Origin: Fremontodendron californicum
Taxonomy: Eukaryota; Streptophyta; Magnoliopsida; Malvales; Malvaceae
Reading direction: 5' to 3'
Length of the DNA: 64,000 nt
Assembly (NCBI GenBank): GCA_030761205.1
Contig: JAULJL010000003.1
Location: 4,154,001 to 4,218,000 of the forward strand
A program made the translations under genes and the position numbers. A model generated the notes under the pieces. That model was given only the letters and a program-made list of their open reading frames with translations, did no database searches and was not told where the DNA came from. Positions 43,441 to 56,138 of this stretch are shown one piece after another; within the stretch, counting starts at the first letter, position 1, and every line of letters begins with the position of its first letter.

Positions 43441-45683
43441 TGTACACACCGGATTTTATCCGGGGTCAATTAGTTAATTAATTTTTAATTTTTTTTTAAA
43501 TAATTATATTTATTTATTTTTGAAATTAAATAAAAATTAAAAAAAAGAAGAAGAGAAAATCAAAAAATTAAAAAAAAATAAAAAGGAGAAATTCGAAATA
43601 ATAAAAAAATGAAACCAAGTTTGGATTGAACTAAGACTCTTCTTTGGATTAAACTTGGACTCTAGGAGTTGTAGTTAGAACAAAAATCCTTGCTTGATCA
43701 GATTGAGACTTTTAAGTAGATTAAAACCTAAACTCTTTTCCTATATAAATAACCTAGCCTCAAGCACAAAAAAGACATCAGAGAATCATATAATTTTCGG
43801 AGCTATTAAGCAAGGGTGGTAGAAGAATATTTTTATTTTTTCAAAGAAGCTAGTAGATTCGAAATTTGGGGGTTCTTAGCTCTAGGATTTGTTTCGAAGA
43901 GTGTTTAGTAGTGGAAAATCTTGGTTTTAATTAGATGAAGCTTAGGTTGAAGTTTGGTGATCGTTCGACGGCCAATGGAGGAGATTGGAGAGGTTGAAGT
44001 TGCGACTTTCAAACTCAGATCTAGGATTATCGGGTTAGATTCGGAAAAAACTAAGTTGATTTTTTGGAAAGAGGAGATCGAAAGAAATTTTTAGTGATTT
44101 TTTGGAATTTTTCTGAACCCGGTGACCAGCGACGGCGGCGGAGGTCGACGGCAGTGACCGGAATTTGAAAATTTTTCTGGGTTTGTGCTTGGTGTTCTTG
44201 AGGAGAGAGATCAGAGAAAAGGAAGAGTTTTTTTTAAAAGATGTAAGAAAGTGGACCAAAAAAATTGTTTAAAAAGGGGGGCCAGCAGCCGAGTCGGGTC
44301 AGAGGGCCCGACCCGATTGCTGGCTGTCTTATTATTTATTTATTATTTGTTTTTTCTTTCTTTTGTTTCATTTTCTTTTATTTCCTTTTATATCCTTTTT
44401 ATTACATCTTTTACATTCCTTTTACGTTTTTGGTTGATTTGAGTTTTTTTTTTTTATATATATATTATTTGTTTCAATGTTAATTAATTATTTATTGTGA
44501 CTAATTTTATTTTTAGTTTTGATGTTCGCAGGTATATTTTTACGAATCAACTTTGATAAGATTATTATATTATTTTTTATTAACTATTATATTATTTTTT
44601 ATTAACTATTATATTATTTTTATTAACTATTATTTTTATTATATATATTTTTAACCATTATTATTTATTATTAATTCTTTTTAACAATTATTTTATTATT
44701 ATTTATTAATTACTAATTTGATTATTAGTAAGATTTTTTTTAATTAAGTTTTTTTATTAATTGATGATTAATTAGTTTGAAAATAATAAATTGAGGTCTT
44801 TTCCGATGATGAAATCCGAGGAACTCACGTTTGGTTGATTTTCAAGGAATTTCTAGGTGAGGGAATTCTCTTAAATGTTCTTCAGATTGATGGAAAAATT
44901 AAGGGATGATTTTCAATACAAAAAAAGGTTGAGATTTATTTATTTTAAATTAATTAATTTTCAATAATTTTTTTGAGTCATAATTTCCATAATCAATGTT
45001 TAATTTAAATTTAAGGATAAATTAAGATTTCTTCCAATGACGAAATTCAAAGAAATCACGTTTGATTGATTCCAAAAAAATTTTAGGTGAGAAAGTCTTT
45101 TAAAAATCTTCCAGATCAATGGAAAGGTTTTTAAAAGGTAATTTTCGATATTGAGATCGAGATTTATTTTTGAGCAAACGTAAATAAAATTGCAATTTTT
45201 AATTATGAAGATTAGACTTAGGATTTAAATTTAATTTTTCCGGCAACAGGGTCTCTTCAATGGAAAGATCGATTTCTTTTGAATACTCTCGAGATGAGGA
45301 GACGTCTTTTAGCAATTCTTCCAAATTGATGGAAAAGGAGACCTAAAAGATGATTTTCGATATTTTTTAACTTAAAAAAGATGGGATAGATAAGACTATT
45401 TAATTAAGAATTTTTTTTTTAATATCACAAGACTAATTAGGTACCGTTCATTTGGATGGACGTTGTGAGGATGTTAATTCTTCCTCACACGTAACCGTAC
45501 TCCCAAACCTAATTCTGATAAGTAGATCAGAACCTATTCTTTTTAAGATGCGTTAGTCAAGCTTAGGATTACTTTAAATTGGATAGATTCGTATAGGTGA
45601 CTAATCACACCTAGATTAGATGATTAGTAGCAACTCTTTGTTTGTGTCTAGCATGTTGAATTCGTATTTGGCACGTTATGACA
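43441..45683 (+). repeat. 3' LTR (2,243 bp)
   Basis: It starts TGTACACACCGG and ends GGCACGTTATGACA. It lacks the nested CACTA element, so it preserves the empty site near 45431. Confidence 0.9.
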
Positions 45684-45688
45684 TATAT

Positions 45689-46067
45689 GATACGAGATAT
45701 GTTTAATTTTTTTATAAAAAAAATTATATATTTAAAAAATCAGATACTTATACTAATGTGATTATACTCATGTGATCATGTTCAAATATTTATCGAACAC
45801 AAATATCAAACATCAATATTTTAAAAAATAAAAAATCCGGATAATATAACCTAATGTTAAACAATATGACTTACCCTAGAAACGCTAATAGTGACATCAA
45901 TCCTGGGACATCCCTAACCTTATTTCCCCGTATGACATCAATCATATAAAAGCAATGGCTACTAACCATCTGAACCAAAACAGGAGATTTAGGGGAACCA
46001 GGGTAAAAGATCAGTTGAATTGTCACTTTAATAATCATACAAATGAACATTATTCCACATAGTTAAA
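45689..46067. other. Spacer; no gene seen
   Basis: AT-rich flank of the retrotransposon and the probable 3' UTR of the TTLL12-type gene. Confidence 0.45.
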
Positions 46068-49000
46068 TTACAATTGGCTTACATGAATAGTTTCATTTAA
46101 AAAGAGACAACCAAACACAAAATTGAAGAAGTCGCGACCTCTAACCACTTCTCCCCCTCCAAATATCGCTTCTGTATCATACTTGCATGCTCTCATACAG
46201 TCAGGGCAGTAGGTAACCTGCATAAAAGTTGGCATATCCTTTTTAGCAAATAGTATGGTAATCATTGGGTGAGAATAGAGGTGTATAATCAAGCAGAGCC
46301 GAGCTCCAAAGCTCCAACTGTAAGAAGCTCGACTCGAAATTCGAAGATCGAAGCTCGGCTCGTGCTTGATCAAGTTCACTTTTAAAGCTCGAGCTCGATT
46401 CGAAATAAAAATCGAACTTCTCGAGCTCACTTGATTAAACTCGTTTACTTAATAAAAAAATAAACTCGACTTTAATCTCGATTATTTGTGCTCGAACTCG
46501 AGTTCGAATTGATATTTTTCAAAACTAATTAAAAATCAAAATATATATATTAAAAATAAAAAAACTCGATTAGGCTCGCGAGCTACTCGAGTCAAGCATT
46601 AAGATATTTGAATTCGACTCGCTCGATAGCTCGAGCTCGACAATGACCGAGTCGAATTCGAGTTTTTTTCAAATCGAACCCGAGTAGCTTACGAGTACAA
46701 GTATCTAATTTACACCCCTAAGTGAGAAGATCACCAGTAATCATGAATAGCAGCTTAAGCCTTCTTTGATAATCGTGAAATAGAAACATCAAATGGAAGG
46801 ATGTTGCTTTCAGTAACAAACCTCCAATAACTTGGGCTGGAATGAGCCATCAAGCATTACATCCACACCGTACATGGCCCTAGACTTTGGATCATGCATC
46901 TCTGGATGTACTGATGCAGCTGACTCGAAGACGGATTTGATCATGCTTTTTACTCTCTGGTGGATGTCCAGCCATTTAACTGTAACAAACACATAAATTG
47001 TCAATAAAGAAACAACTTAAAATATTGCCACTTGGTTATTTCCAAATTGTATACATTCATTGTCTTTAAGGGAAAGGCAATCTGGGTACAAATTGGGCAA
47101 GCACATATACCTTGATGCTCCTTCTCAAACTCCCTAACAAACTCGGGCGTGTTCATGTGATTCAACCTCCGACCATAGTTCTGAAAGTCATAGAATCATT
47201 AAATTACTTAAGGTAAAAATATGAAGCTAACATGATTCTTAATTTAAAGAAACAAAAAGTTCCCACTTCCCATTACAGATATTAGGTACTTTTTTGTTGG
47301 CATTTCTTTCTAAATTTCACAAAAAATGCAATAATTTCATGGGCCAGCAGAAAATAAATGTACTCTTTCAAGCTGCTAAAAAAAGAAAGTGCCTCCACAT
47401 ACCATAACAGTGAAGTGGGTCTCGTACTCAAAAAGACTATGCTTCTCAAGGGAATACGGGTTGTTTGCCAATCTGACCTGAAAATGTTAATAGGAAAAAC
47501 TAAATAAGGTATTTTAATAGCAGAAAATATTTAAACAAGAAAAGACCTCTACAGAAAACTCATCCTATGGCATCTCAGTCAGACAACAGAATTTGCATAC
47601 CCAGAAGACATCTGAAAGGAAGATCTCCAAAGGGTTTATGCTGCAAACCAGTACAATATAACGAAGATCAAACTTTTTTCCTTTAAACAAAGCAGGATGC
47701 TCAATATACTTCTGGCATATTTTAGGACCAGTTTCCATGATACGGATAATAGCAGATAAATTATCAGTTACAGTTGTATCAATAGTTCGCGCCATGTTCC
47801 AAGGTTTCAAGATCCATAGATTGTTGAGCCCATCTCTCTCGCGCAGACAATAGTCACCAATAAGTTGAGATAGATGTGTTTCGAGATTATAAGTAGGTTG
47901 CAACCATCCAGGAGATCCCTGAGCCTATTGCAAGGAAAGAAGAGGCAATTTAGTGTTAGTTAACCTCTACAAAGAGAACTGTTTATCTTCGTATTAAGTT
48001 TTAAGTATCAGCATCCATCAAAAAAGGTTTTTTAAGTATCAGCATGTTAAGCATCCAACCTATAACCAATTAACAATAAGTTGAGAGATCCAACTTGAAT
48101 ATAAGACCACAAGAATTCCAAGACTTAATAGATGTGAGATAACACCATTTTAACACTCCCCTTACGTGTAGCTCAACAAGGGCCTACACGTGGACAGCCT
48201 CACAAGGGTGGTCAACCTCACATGGGGTTAGGCAAGAAAAACAAAACACACCTGGACTCTGATACCATGTTAAGCATCCAACCTAAAACCAATTTGCAAT
48301 AGGTGGAAGGGCCCAACTTGAATATAAGATTACAAGAAATCCAAGACTTAAGAGATGTGAGATAACACTGCTTAACAGTCTCCACACATAGCTCAACAAA
48401 GGCCTACACGTGGACAACCTCAGAAGGGGTGGTCAACCTCACATGGGGTTAGGTGGAAAAAACAGAACTCACCTGGACTCTGATACCATGTTAAGCATCC
48501 AACCTAAAATCAATTGGCAATAAGTAGAGAGACCCAAAAAGACCACAGGAATTCCAAGACTTAATAGATGACAGATAACACCACTTTAACACAATAGAAA
48601 TATGATTGTCATTGATAAAACAAGCACGCAGTTTAATAACATAATAGATAAAATTCAAATTTTGATTCTTGAAATAGGGTCTTGATGCAATATTAATATG
48701 TAAAATAAGTTAGCTATCTCAACCTTTTGTATGGTATCTGCCAAATGATGTTTCATCACAAGACAAGCCTCAAAAGGAAATTGGTTTACATATTGTTGAT
48801 CTGTTATTCCCACAGCCTTTTTCATCTCTTCATCTACCTGCACACTCGTCCATATAATATCCGCATCTTTTGGCTCATTTGCTGCAAGCATTAGGGAGAA
48901 TTAAAAATCTCAGATCAGAAAATGTACTCTGAAACCTTAAAAAAGATAAATAAATAAACTGTCTAAATACACCCGACCAAAAAAATAAAACTGTCAAATT

Positions 49001-52000
49001 CTTACAACAAATACTATATTCATCAGACAAAGACACCAATCAAATCCAAATAACAATCATGAATCCAACAAATAAAAATTCAGGTATATTCAATACTTAA
49101 CAGATTTATAATGTGCATATAAATGGACATTTAGTCTCTTTTTAATAAATAAAATTACTTAGTAACAATTCACATCAGATGCACATGTTTCAGAGAAAAA
49201 GGATCAAATGCAAAATGAAAACAAGTTTGCCCTGCACGGACAAGAACACATACTGATAACAAATTCTGGCCGTGTCAAAAATTCTTCAATTTGAGGTATG
49301 TCAGTGTAAACACGTAATGCGCTCCCATCACTGCGGCGCACAACACTAGTTGTAGAAGACTTTATGGGCACAGAAGGTAAACTTTTTGATTGCAATTTAT
49401 TAAGATGCTTCTCATACTCCTGCGTGAAGTAATGTGAATTATTAAGAAACCAAGAAGCAGAGTAGCAGACCACAGTTTAAATGGAAACAGAGGTAATTCC
49501 AACAACAGGATAAAATACTTGGATAAAATAATTCTGTGGCGTGTAGAACCAAGCTGTAAGTCTGGCAGAACGCTGCTTGTCCTCTCCAATACCAAAAAGA
49601 TAATCACGAGTGCACTCGTCACCTTTCTTAACATTCTGGGTTGACCATAATATTGAATAGCTGAGAAAGAAAGTTAAAATGTGTCATGACTCCATATGAA
49701 TGGACCTCCACATGCCTTTATTGCAAGAGCAGAAAAACTATACTACAAGGATGGATAGCATGGATGATAAAATGTGGTAACATGCAGCTCTGAGTTTACA
49801 AAATTTTCAGTACAAGATACATAGACACAAATATTTTAAGGATTATTATACACTATATAACTATAAAACTGCTGGACACAGTAAAAAAGACTCCAACAAG
49901 AAGCAGCAGAAAAAGAAGAAAACCTCACTGCTGATGCCAGTTTCCCCTCCGGCATGAAGAGAAAAGGAGCCACTCTGAAATTTGGCTCATCACTATGCCG
50001 CAAAGCTGAACCTAGTTCATCCATAACATACCTGCAAAGGAACTCCAAAGTTAAAACTTAAAACATTTTTCATTTGGAAGGATTTTGAATACGATGAATT
50101 CAGAAAAATAAAATGATGATTTTCTAGTATGTTCTTCTCATTTCATCCAGCACCAGTAGTTTAGCCTAAAATCAATATTGACACCCAGATTTTCCAATTG
50201 TAAGCAGATGCTCATGGCTTTTAATGTTTAAACCTTGCCTAAATACTGATCCTTGCTTCCAAGAAATTCAATAAATGATCAAACATGATCTGAGGTATAT
50301 ATGTCAGTAAATAAATCAAATAAAGAAGTACATACCATACTGGAGTTTCATCAAGCTTTTCCTCATCTGCAAGTCTATAAGTCATTAAATATAACCACAT
50401 TGCATTAAGAACACGATCAGCAAGAGGTTCCTCAGAAGTCCATTCAGGCAGACGAGGCTGAAGCATTGAATCAACAATATGCCTTTCAGCTTCTAAGATT
50501 TTGGATGCATCAACACCATTCAGTGAGGAAAGAGTGGGAAGGGATTCAAGAATTTCCACAGCACTCTCTCCAAGTGGGCCAGGTATATCCACCTGCAAAA
50601 ACAATCGTTTTAAGAAGACGTGAGAACTTCCTGCAATCTCACACCTTTTGTAGCATCAGGTGTTCTCATTAGAATACAAGAGCAATGTTTTCCAACAAAC
50701 ATACCTCCAAAGATTGTAAGCAATAAAAGGCCTTCAAGAGTCCAAACAAATCACTGACGGAATTTTCTTCAATTGGGTTGCCTCGAATGTTCAAATGTGA
50801 AAGATTTGGCATCTCAAAAGGCGAGAATGCCTGAAAAAAGGAAAAGCAGAAGCACCTCAGAGCTTGTTTCCACATTATGATTAATTTCAAAAATGAAAAT
50901 GAAAAATGAAAACACAGTATATTATACCTTATTGATCAGACTATGGATGCATCTATTCGAAAGGTCAAGCGAGGTCACATTTTGCAAAGGAAGGTCTCCC
51001 TGATGACTACTCGTAGGATTGTCCTTCCCATATACATCCGCACAAAACCCCAATGCCCACTCACCAAAATTTCGGGTAAAACGAGAGTTATAGATTTCAA
51101 GTTTGGGACATCCTCGAAGAATTGCATCTTCCATACCACCGTCACTATAAATAAAACAGACACTCACTTAATAGAAACCCATTTAACAGTAACTTAAGAT
51201 TTTGTTTTTCAAGGATCAACAAGACAAAACCTTTTTCCAAGAACTGGATTATTGTTCAACCAAAGAGCCTTTAAGTTCTTAAATTTAGTAACTTCCTGGA
51301 CAAGTTTCTCCTGGTTTTCGAGCTTGTTCCCACACAAGCTAAGAGCCAACAAATCCTGCACCAAAACAGAACAATACATAACATAAAGAGATTGAGACAG
51401 GAACTGAAATATGTTAAGTAAGATAAAAAGATGGTTAACAAACCGGAAATTTAGTGGATAAATTGAGAGAAAGGAGGGTAGTATCGTCAAGTCCAAGCTC
51501 CTCGAGCTCCACCCATCTTACAATTCCATCTCCAGTCTCTATCGCATTTCGAATTTCGCTCTCCAAAACTTCCTCAACGGTCATTTTTCCGCCATTTTCA
51601 ACGGCCTGTTCTGAATCCGCGTCGTCATCAACGTCCACGCAAATCAGAGCAGCCATTCTCTGCGCCAGCCCCGGGACCTCCTGCAACTGCAACGAATCGC
51701 AGAGCACCACGTATCACTAAAAAAGAACTTCAAAGGAATTCTGATTAGTTTAAAAGAAAAAAAATCGAACCTGTTTGTATGCATCGGGGAGGCGAAATGT
51801 CCAGGCGTGGTCGATGAGGAAAACATTGGAGTCTTTAGGCATGGTTTCAGAGGTTAACAATAATCGCCTCTGACGGCCATCCTCGCATGGTTCGATCTCG
51901 AAGTGAGCTCCGCCATCAAATGTTTCCGATGTTAGTTTCTCGAACAGTTTGAAATGAAGTGATTGAGGCAGTCCCGAGGCTGCTAAGAGCAGACCGTGGA

Positions 52001-52061
52001 CTTTCACGAAGTCCTCGTAGGTTTCGATTCTACTGCCGGTACTTGCGGGTGTCGCCGACAT
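46068..52061 (-). CDS. TTLL12: TTLL12-type tubulin--tyrosine ligase-like protein with leucine-rich repeats
   Basis: Fifteen exons on the minus strand sum to 869 residues: 51771-52061, 51444-51686, 51231-51355, 50928-51144, 50705-50830, 50336-50592, 49924-50031, 49519-49660, 49254-49419, 48724-48881, 47601-47924, 47403-47477, 47111-47180, 46822-46979, 46068-46217. This is very close to the Arabidopsis protein (At1g77550). An N-terminal domain (about 1-178) precedes leucine-rich repeats (about 179-335, L-x-x-L-x-L and N-x-L units). A TTL-type ATP-grasp domain follows (about 555-860): W-I-L-K-P-W-N-M-A-R, F-D-L-R-Y-I-V and Y-G-V-D-V-M-L-D. The usual E-V-N metal-ligand motif reads E-V-T, and TTLL12 proteins are generally thought not to tyrosinate tubulin. 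Its place of action is probably cytosolic and linked to microtubules. Introns hold a MITE and a TRIM array. Confidence 0.93.
46276..46720. mobile_element. hAT-like MITE in the last intron of the TTLL12-type gene
   Basis: A 445-bp element with inverted ends TAGAGGTGTATAAT / ATTTACACCCCTA. It is flanked by an almost perfect 8-bp duplication (GGTGAGAA at 46268-46275, AGTGAGAA at 46721-46728). The interior is full of CTCGAG, GAGCTCGA and GCTCGACTCG words. It is non-coding. Confidence 0.78.
48045..48591 (-). mobile_element. TRIM retroelement array: three short LTRs and two internal domains
   Basis: Three copies of an about 105-111-bp LTR (48045-48155, 48268-48377, 48489-48591) alternate with two about 111-bp internal parts. 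In minus orientation each LTR starts TGTTAA and ends TTAACA. It is followed at once by TGGTATCAGAG, the tRNA-Met primer site (seen on + as CTCTGATACCA at 48258 and 48478). Internal parts end in a purine-rich AAGGGGAG-like tract before the next LTR. There is no coding capacity. It lies in intron 10 of the TTLL12-type gene, in the same orientation as the gene. No clear target duplication is seen. Confidence 0.82.
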
Positions 52062-53488
52062 TGGTGTTGGAAAACAGCAAGTACGGTTGAGAGCAAGGTT
52101 TTAGGATACAGGGTTTTTGCAGCTGGAGGAGTAATTTGTTCGATATTTTAAGGGTTGACGATAGACCAAAACAATGGTCTGGTAAAGTGGCAATTAGAAA
52201 GCCCAACTAAACTTTAGATTGGGCCGAACTAATTTCTCATATAATGCATCAAATTTCCTTTATGCTTTTTTAAAGATTTTTTTAATACATGAATATACAC
52301 CAACCATATAGATGATAGTTAAAAAATCATAGTACTTAATTAATTAAATTGAAAAAATAATGATAATAAACTTACCAAAATAGATAGTAGTACCAAGTTT
52401 ATCCAGATTACATAAAAATACCAAATCTTTAAGAACTAACCTTTTGATTTTTAAAGATTTTTTATATTAAGAATTTCGTTATAGAGTTTTTAATAATATT
52501 AGTTAATATATTATTTATGGATTTTGTTTACAAGTGTTTAAATACACTTTTAAAGTTATTATATATAATGATATATTTATTCAATGTATTAAAAATAATA
52601 AATAAATTATAAATTATTATATTTAATATAATATTATTATTATAAATAGTATATTAATAATTTATAATAATATTACATTAAATATAATAATTAATAAACT
52701 TTTTATTATTTTTAATATATTGATAGTGAAAAAATTACTATATATAATAATTTTAAAGAATATTTTTGAAATTTTTATTAGTAAAATTTTTATATCATCA
52801 AATTAAAAGAATGAGAAGCAAAAAAAAAAAAAACAAACTTAAAAGAAAATACTCGTTAACCAAATCTTAATTTAAGTTAGTACTGAACTATAACATTCTT
52901 TTATTGGCCAAAACAAATATTATTCTCTTTTTTTGGTCCGAATGTTAGTAGTATAATAATTCAGCTTTCTTTTACCAACAAAAAGGAAAAAGGTTAAACC
53001 ACACATTTTTATAATCTATAAGTTGGTCATTTTTTTAATAAATAATTTCCCATTAATAATTCTTTTTTATTTGAACCAATCAACTTAGTTACTACCAACT
53101 AAGTCAATCTCAATTATCACTTTAGATTAATATAGAAGATTAAACATAGATAAATATATTTGATCAAGCAATGGCTCCTAAATCACTATAAAACAAATAA
53201 AATGAATTTGACATGTAAAATGTATTAAGTGCTTTAATTTTAATTATAAGTTCAATTTCTACAAGGCTAAAATAATAATAATAAAAAACTTTTAAATTTA
53301 ATCATTTTACTTAGTTAAATCATTTTATATTTTTATTACATCCAAATAACTTCTTAAATTATAATTTATACTCAAACAAGCTTTTAAATTTTAATTTGTA
53401 TCAAATAAGTATAATTTTTAATTTATATCTAAATAAACTTTTGACATAAATAATATTTTATTTAAAGTGAGCTTATTTGATACAAATT
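52062..53488. other. AT-rich spacer upstream of the TTLL12-type gene; no gene seen
   Basis: The first 100-200 bases should contain the TTLL12 leader and promoter. From about 52260 the base composition is extremely AT-rich, with direct and inverted TTATAATAATAT-type words at about 52560-52740. No coding frame is visible. Confidence 0.45.
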
Positions 53489-53715
53489 AGATCTGGTAAT
53501 CAATGTATTCATATCGTGTTTATATTATTTTCATATGTCATAATTGTGTTTAAAATATTATATATTTATATCATTTTTGACACATTAATAATTTATGTTA
53601 TATAAATTTTGATACGTTCATACATTAATGTAGTGTTCGTATTATTTTTTCATATCGTATTTTATGTCGTTTTTAGTTATTATTCTCATGTCGTATTTAT
53701 AAAATTATCAAATCT
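53489..53715. repeat. MITE family A, copy 2
   Basis: A 227-bp AT-rich element with inverted ends AGATCTGGTAATC / AAATTATCAAATCT. It contains ATATCGTGTT, CATATCGTATT and ATGTCGT words that are the reverse complement of those in 15000-15240. Confidence 0.55.
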
Positions 53716-54450
53716 AATACAAATAAACAAAAATTATTTGATACAATAAAAATATAAAAAATTATTTAAAAGTAATTTAAGAGTTTTTTTTTTTAATATT
53801 TTAATCTTTCTAACAACTTAAATATAAAAAATATATATCATAAGTTCATAACAACGAGACAGTCCAGAAGTTAAATTCTTCATTAAATAAAAATCTTCCT
53901 TAATTTGATGACATATATTTTTCTCTTATAAAATTAATGCCCAATTCTATAATTACTCATTTAAGATTTAACTCACAAAAAAACGTTTCGATGGGTAATC
54001 ACTAACCACACAAAAAATGAAAAATCAAGACCAGATGATCAAACATCAATCATAACCGTACACGTCAGACAAATGAGTCAACCAAAACCTAGGACAAACA
54101 CGAATCATAGTAACCTGCTTTACAGTACAACATAGTCCTCCTGCCCCTTTCTTTCTTAATTCCTACAAAACTAAAATATCTTTATCCAGATAATCTTCTT
54201 TACTCGGTTTTTTTCTTCTTTTTTTCCTTTCTCTCTCTACAATTCCCAGCAAAAAAATATAAAATAAAAAGAATTTTACATCAGGATAAGGCTTCCCCTC
54301 TTAATTTATTCGATTGAGTATTTAACTAACTTTTTTTTTTTCCTCTCTCTTTTGTCAACAATGGCGGAAATATCGCCTCCCCATGTGCACTTCACCAGAT
54401 TTTAATACCCACTGCTTTTGCACTCACTGCTCTTTTCATTTAACTAAACG
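53716..54450. promoter_or_regulatory. Spacer and likely promoter/leader of the OXS3-like gene
   Basis: AT-rich, then pyrimidine-rich (CTTTCTCTCTCTAC at about 54228-54241 and TTTTTTTTTTCCTCTCTC at about 54332-54349), typical of plant 5' leaders. No open frame of note. Confidence 0.4.
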
Positions 54451-56138
54451 ATGTCGGTTGTTTTTGAAAGGAATGATAATACTAATTCAATGAGACGCTC
54501 AGGGTTTATCCAAGGGATGCAGTGTATCTCGGTCTATGATTCACCGGGGGAGAAAAGCGAGGATCGGAGGAGGAGGTTATTGTCGGCGGAGGAGAGAGAA
54601 GATGATGATTCGGGGTCTTGTAGCTCGTCGTCGATCGGAAGGAATAGTGATGTTTCCGTTGAATCATCACCGGACGGTGAAGATTCAACGGAGGCTGAAG
54701 TGCAAAGCGAGCTTAAAGAACCTTTGGATACCATGGATGCTCTAGAGGAGGTTTTGCCTATGAGGTAATTTTTTTAAGAAAAAGAAAACCTTAAATTTTG
54801 GGTCTTTTTGTTCTTTCTGGGTTTTGATCCAATCTTGGTTATTTGTTGATGGTTTTTGTTAAAATTTTGTAAGAAAGTTTAGAGGAATGGCTAGGGTTTA
54901 GTCTGAGATATTCGTTTGGAGAATTCATTAGAAATATCTATTAAATAACTGCTTATTTTGGACCCTAAAGAGAAATTTAATGAGTCTCCATTTCTTCAAG
55001 AGAGTTGAACTGGCTTTAAAATATATCAGTGGTTGTTATTATTTAAGAAGTGAATGGGGGAAGTGCTGATGCTAGCTTCTTATAATGTTAGTGGAAGGTA
55101 GGAAGCATTTAAAGCGTCATAAATGGAGAAAATGTGTGTTTGAAAATAGTTAGGCTCTAGATTCATAAGGCAAGGAGCAATTTAAACTTAGTGATAATCT
55201 ATGTTACTCGGACTCGGGTGTGTCGGACACGGGTATGTGTCCGACATGAGTATGTTTGATTTATTCTAAATTTTTTCATGTATTTGGAGGGTCCTTGAGG
55301 ATCATATCCTCATACTCATGTCCGAATATGCGTCAGACACGGGTGTCGGACACGGGTACTTTAAAAAAATGAAGAGTCAGAGCAACATAGGTGATAATCT
55401 GCTGATGCACTTGTAAATTAAAATATCTGACCATCAATCACTACTTGAAGTTGCACTCTTTGTTAATCTAATGCCATTCATTAAAGCAGTTTTGGAGAAA
55501 GCAAATTCATCTTTCAAGATTCATAACTCCTGTTTTTCTTAGTAAGCAGCATTGCTTGAATAACAACAAAATGTTTTCTTAAAAGGATTGATGTGATTTT
55601 GCACGGTTATTGTTTGGGTGCTTCAATTTCTTATTTTTGTGCTTTTGCTTATTTCAGAAGAGGCATATCCAAGTTTTATAATGGCAAATCAAAGTCCTTC
55701 ACAAGTCTAGCTGATGCTGCTGCTGCTTACTCTGTTAAAGATTTTGCAAAGCAAGACAATCCCTATAATAGGAAACGCAAGAACTTATTAGCTCATAGTT
55801 CTTTGTTGGATAAGAATCACAATAATCCTTTGAGGAACTGTGGAAGTGAGATATCAAAGAGGCTAGTTAACTCCAACCGAAACACAATGGCTCTTGGAAC
55901 TACTCCAAGCACCTCTGACTTCAACTCAATCTCATCATCACCATCTAGCTGTCTTCCACCTCTGCATCCACAGTGTAAAAAATCAACTACCATCAGATCA
56001 TCATCGCCGACGACTACTCGACCGAACCCTCCTTGCCGGTCTTTCTCCTTGTCTGATCTACAGTTTGTTGCTGCTGCAACTCCTAACATAGCTGGTTTGG
56101 CTGTTCGTTGTGGCAACAAGGACAACAAACTGCATTGA
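54451..56138 (+). CDS. OXS3-like (OXIDATIVE STRESS 3 family) protein
   Basis: Two exons, 54451-54764 and 55658-56138, give 264 residues. The first is acidic and Ser-rich, with a G-R-N-S-D-V-S motif. The junction creates R-R-G-I-S-K-F-Y-x-G-K-S-K-S-F-T-S-L, the hallmark of the OXS3 family. That is followed by a basic segment and a Ser/Pro/Thr-rich tail ending R-S-F-S-L-S-D-L-Q. Arabidopsis OXS3 is a small nuclear-speckle protein that raises tolerance to heavy metals and oxidative stress, and it has been suggested to act on chromatin or transcription. There is no enzymatic domain. The single intron holds a MITE. Confidence 0.87.
55199..55390. mobile_element. hAT-like MITE in the OXS3-like intron
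   Basis: A 192-bp element with inverted ends CTATGTTACTCGGACTC / GAGTCAGAGCAACATAG. It is flanked by a perfect 8-bp direct repeat GTGATAAT (55191-55198 and 55391-55398). The interior has inverted GTGTCGGACACGGGTA-type words. This CTATGTTGCTCGGACTC family is known in many dicots. Confidence 0.9.

Larger units (their letters stand above)
31004..45683 (+). mobile_element. Tat/Ogre-type Ty3-gypsy element, non-autonomous, with nested CACTA element
   Basis: The LTRs are at 31004-35188 (5', enlarged by a nested element) and 43441-45683 (3'). Both start TGTA and end TTATGACA. The element is flanked by the 5-bp direct repeat TATAT (30999-31003 and 45684-45688), so both ends are original. The primer site after the 5' LTR (35191-35210, TTGACGACTCCATTGGGGAC) is a degenerate form of the tRNA-Arg-type site used by Ogre. 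The inside holds a broken ORF1 with DUF7745-like content and a gag C-terminus, both typical of Tat/Ogre. No protease, reverse transcriptase, RNase H or integrase is recognisable. Two tandem arrays precede the 3' LTR, as in Ogre-like 3' regions. Confidence 0.88.
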
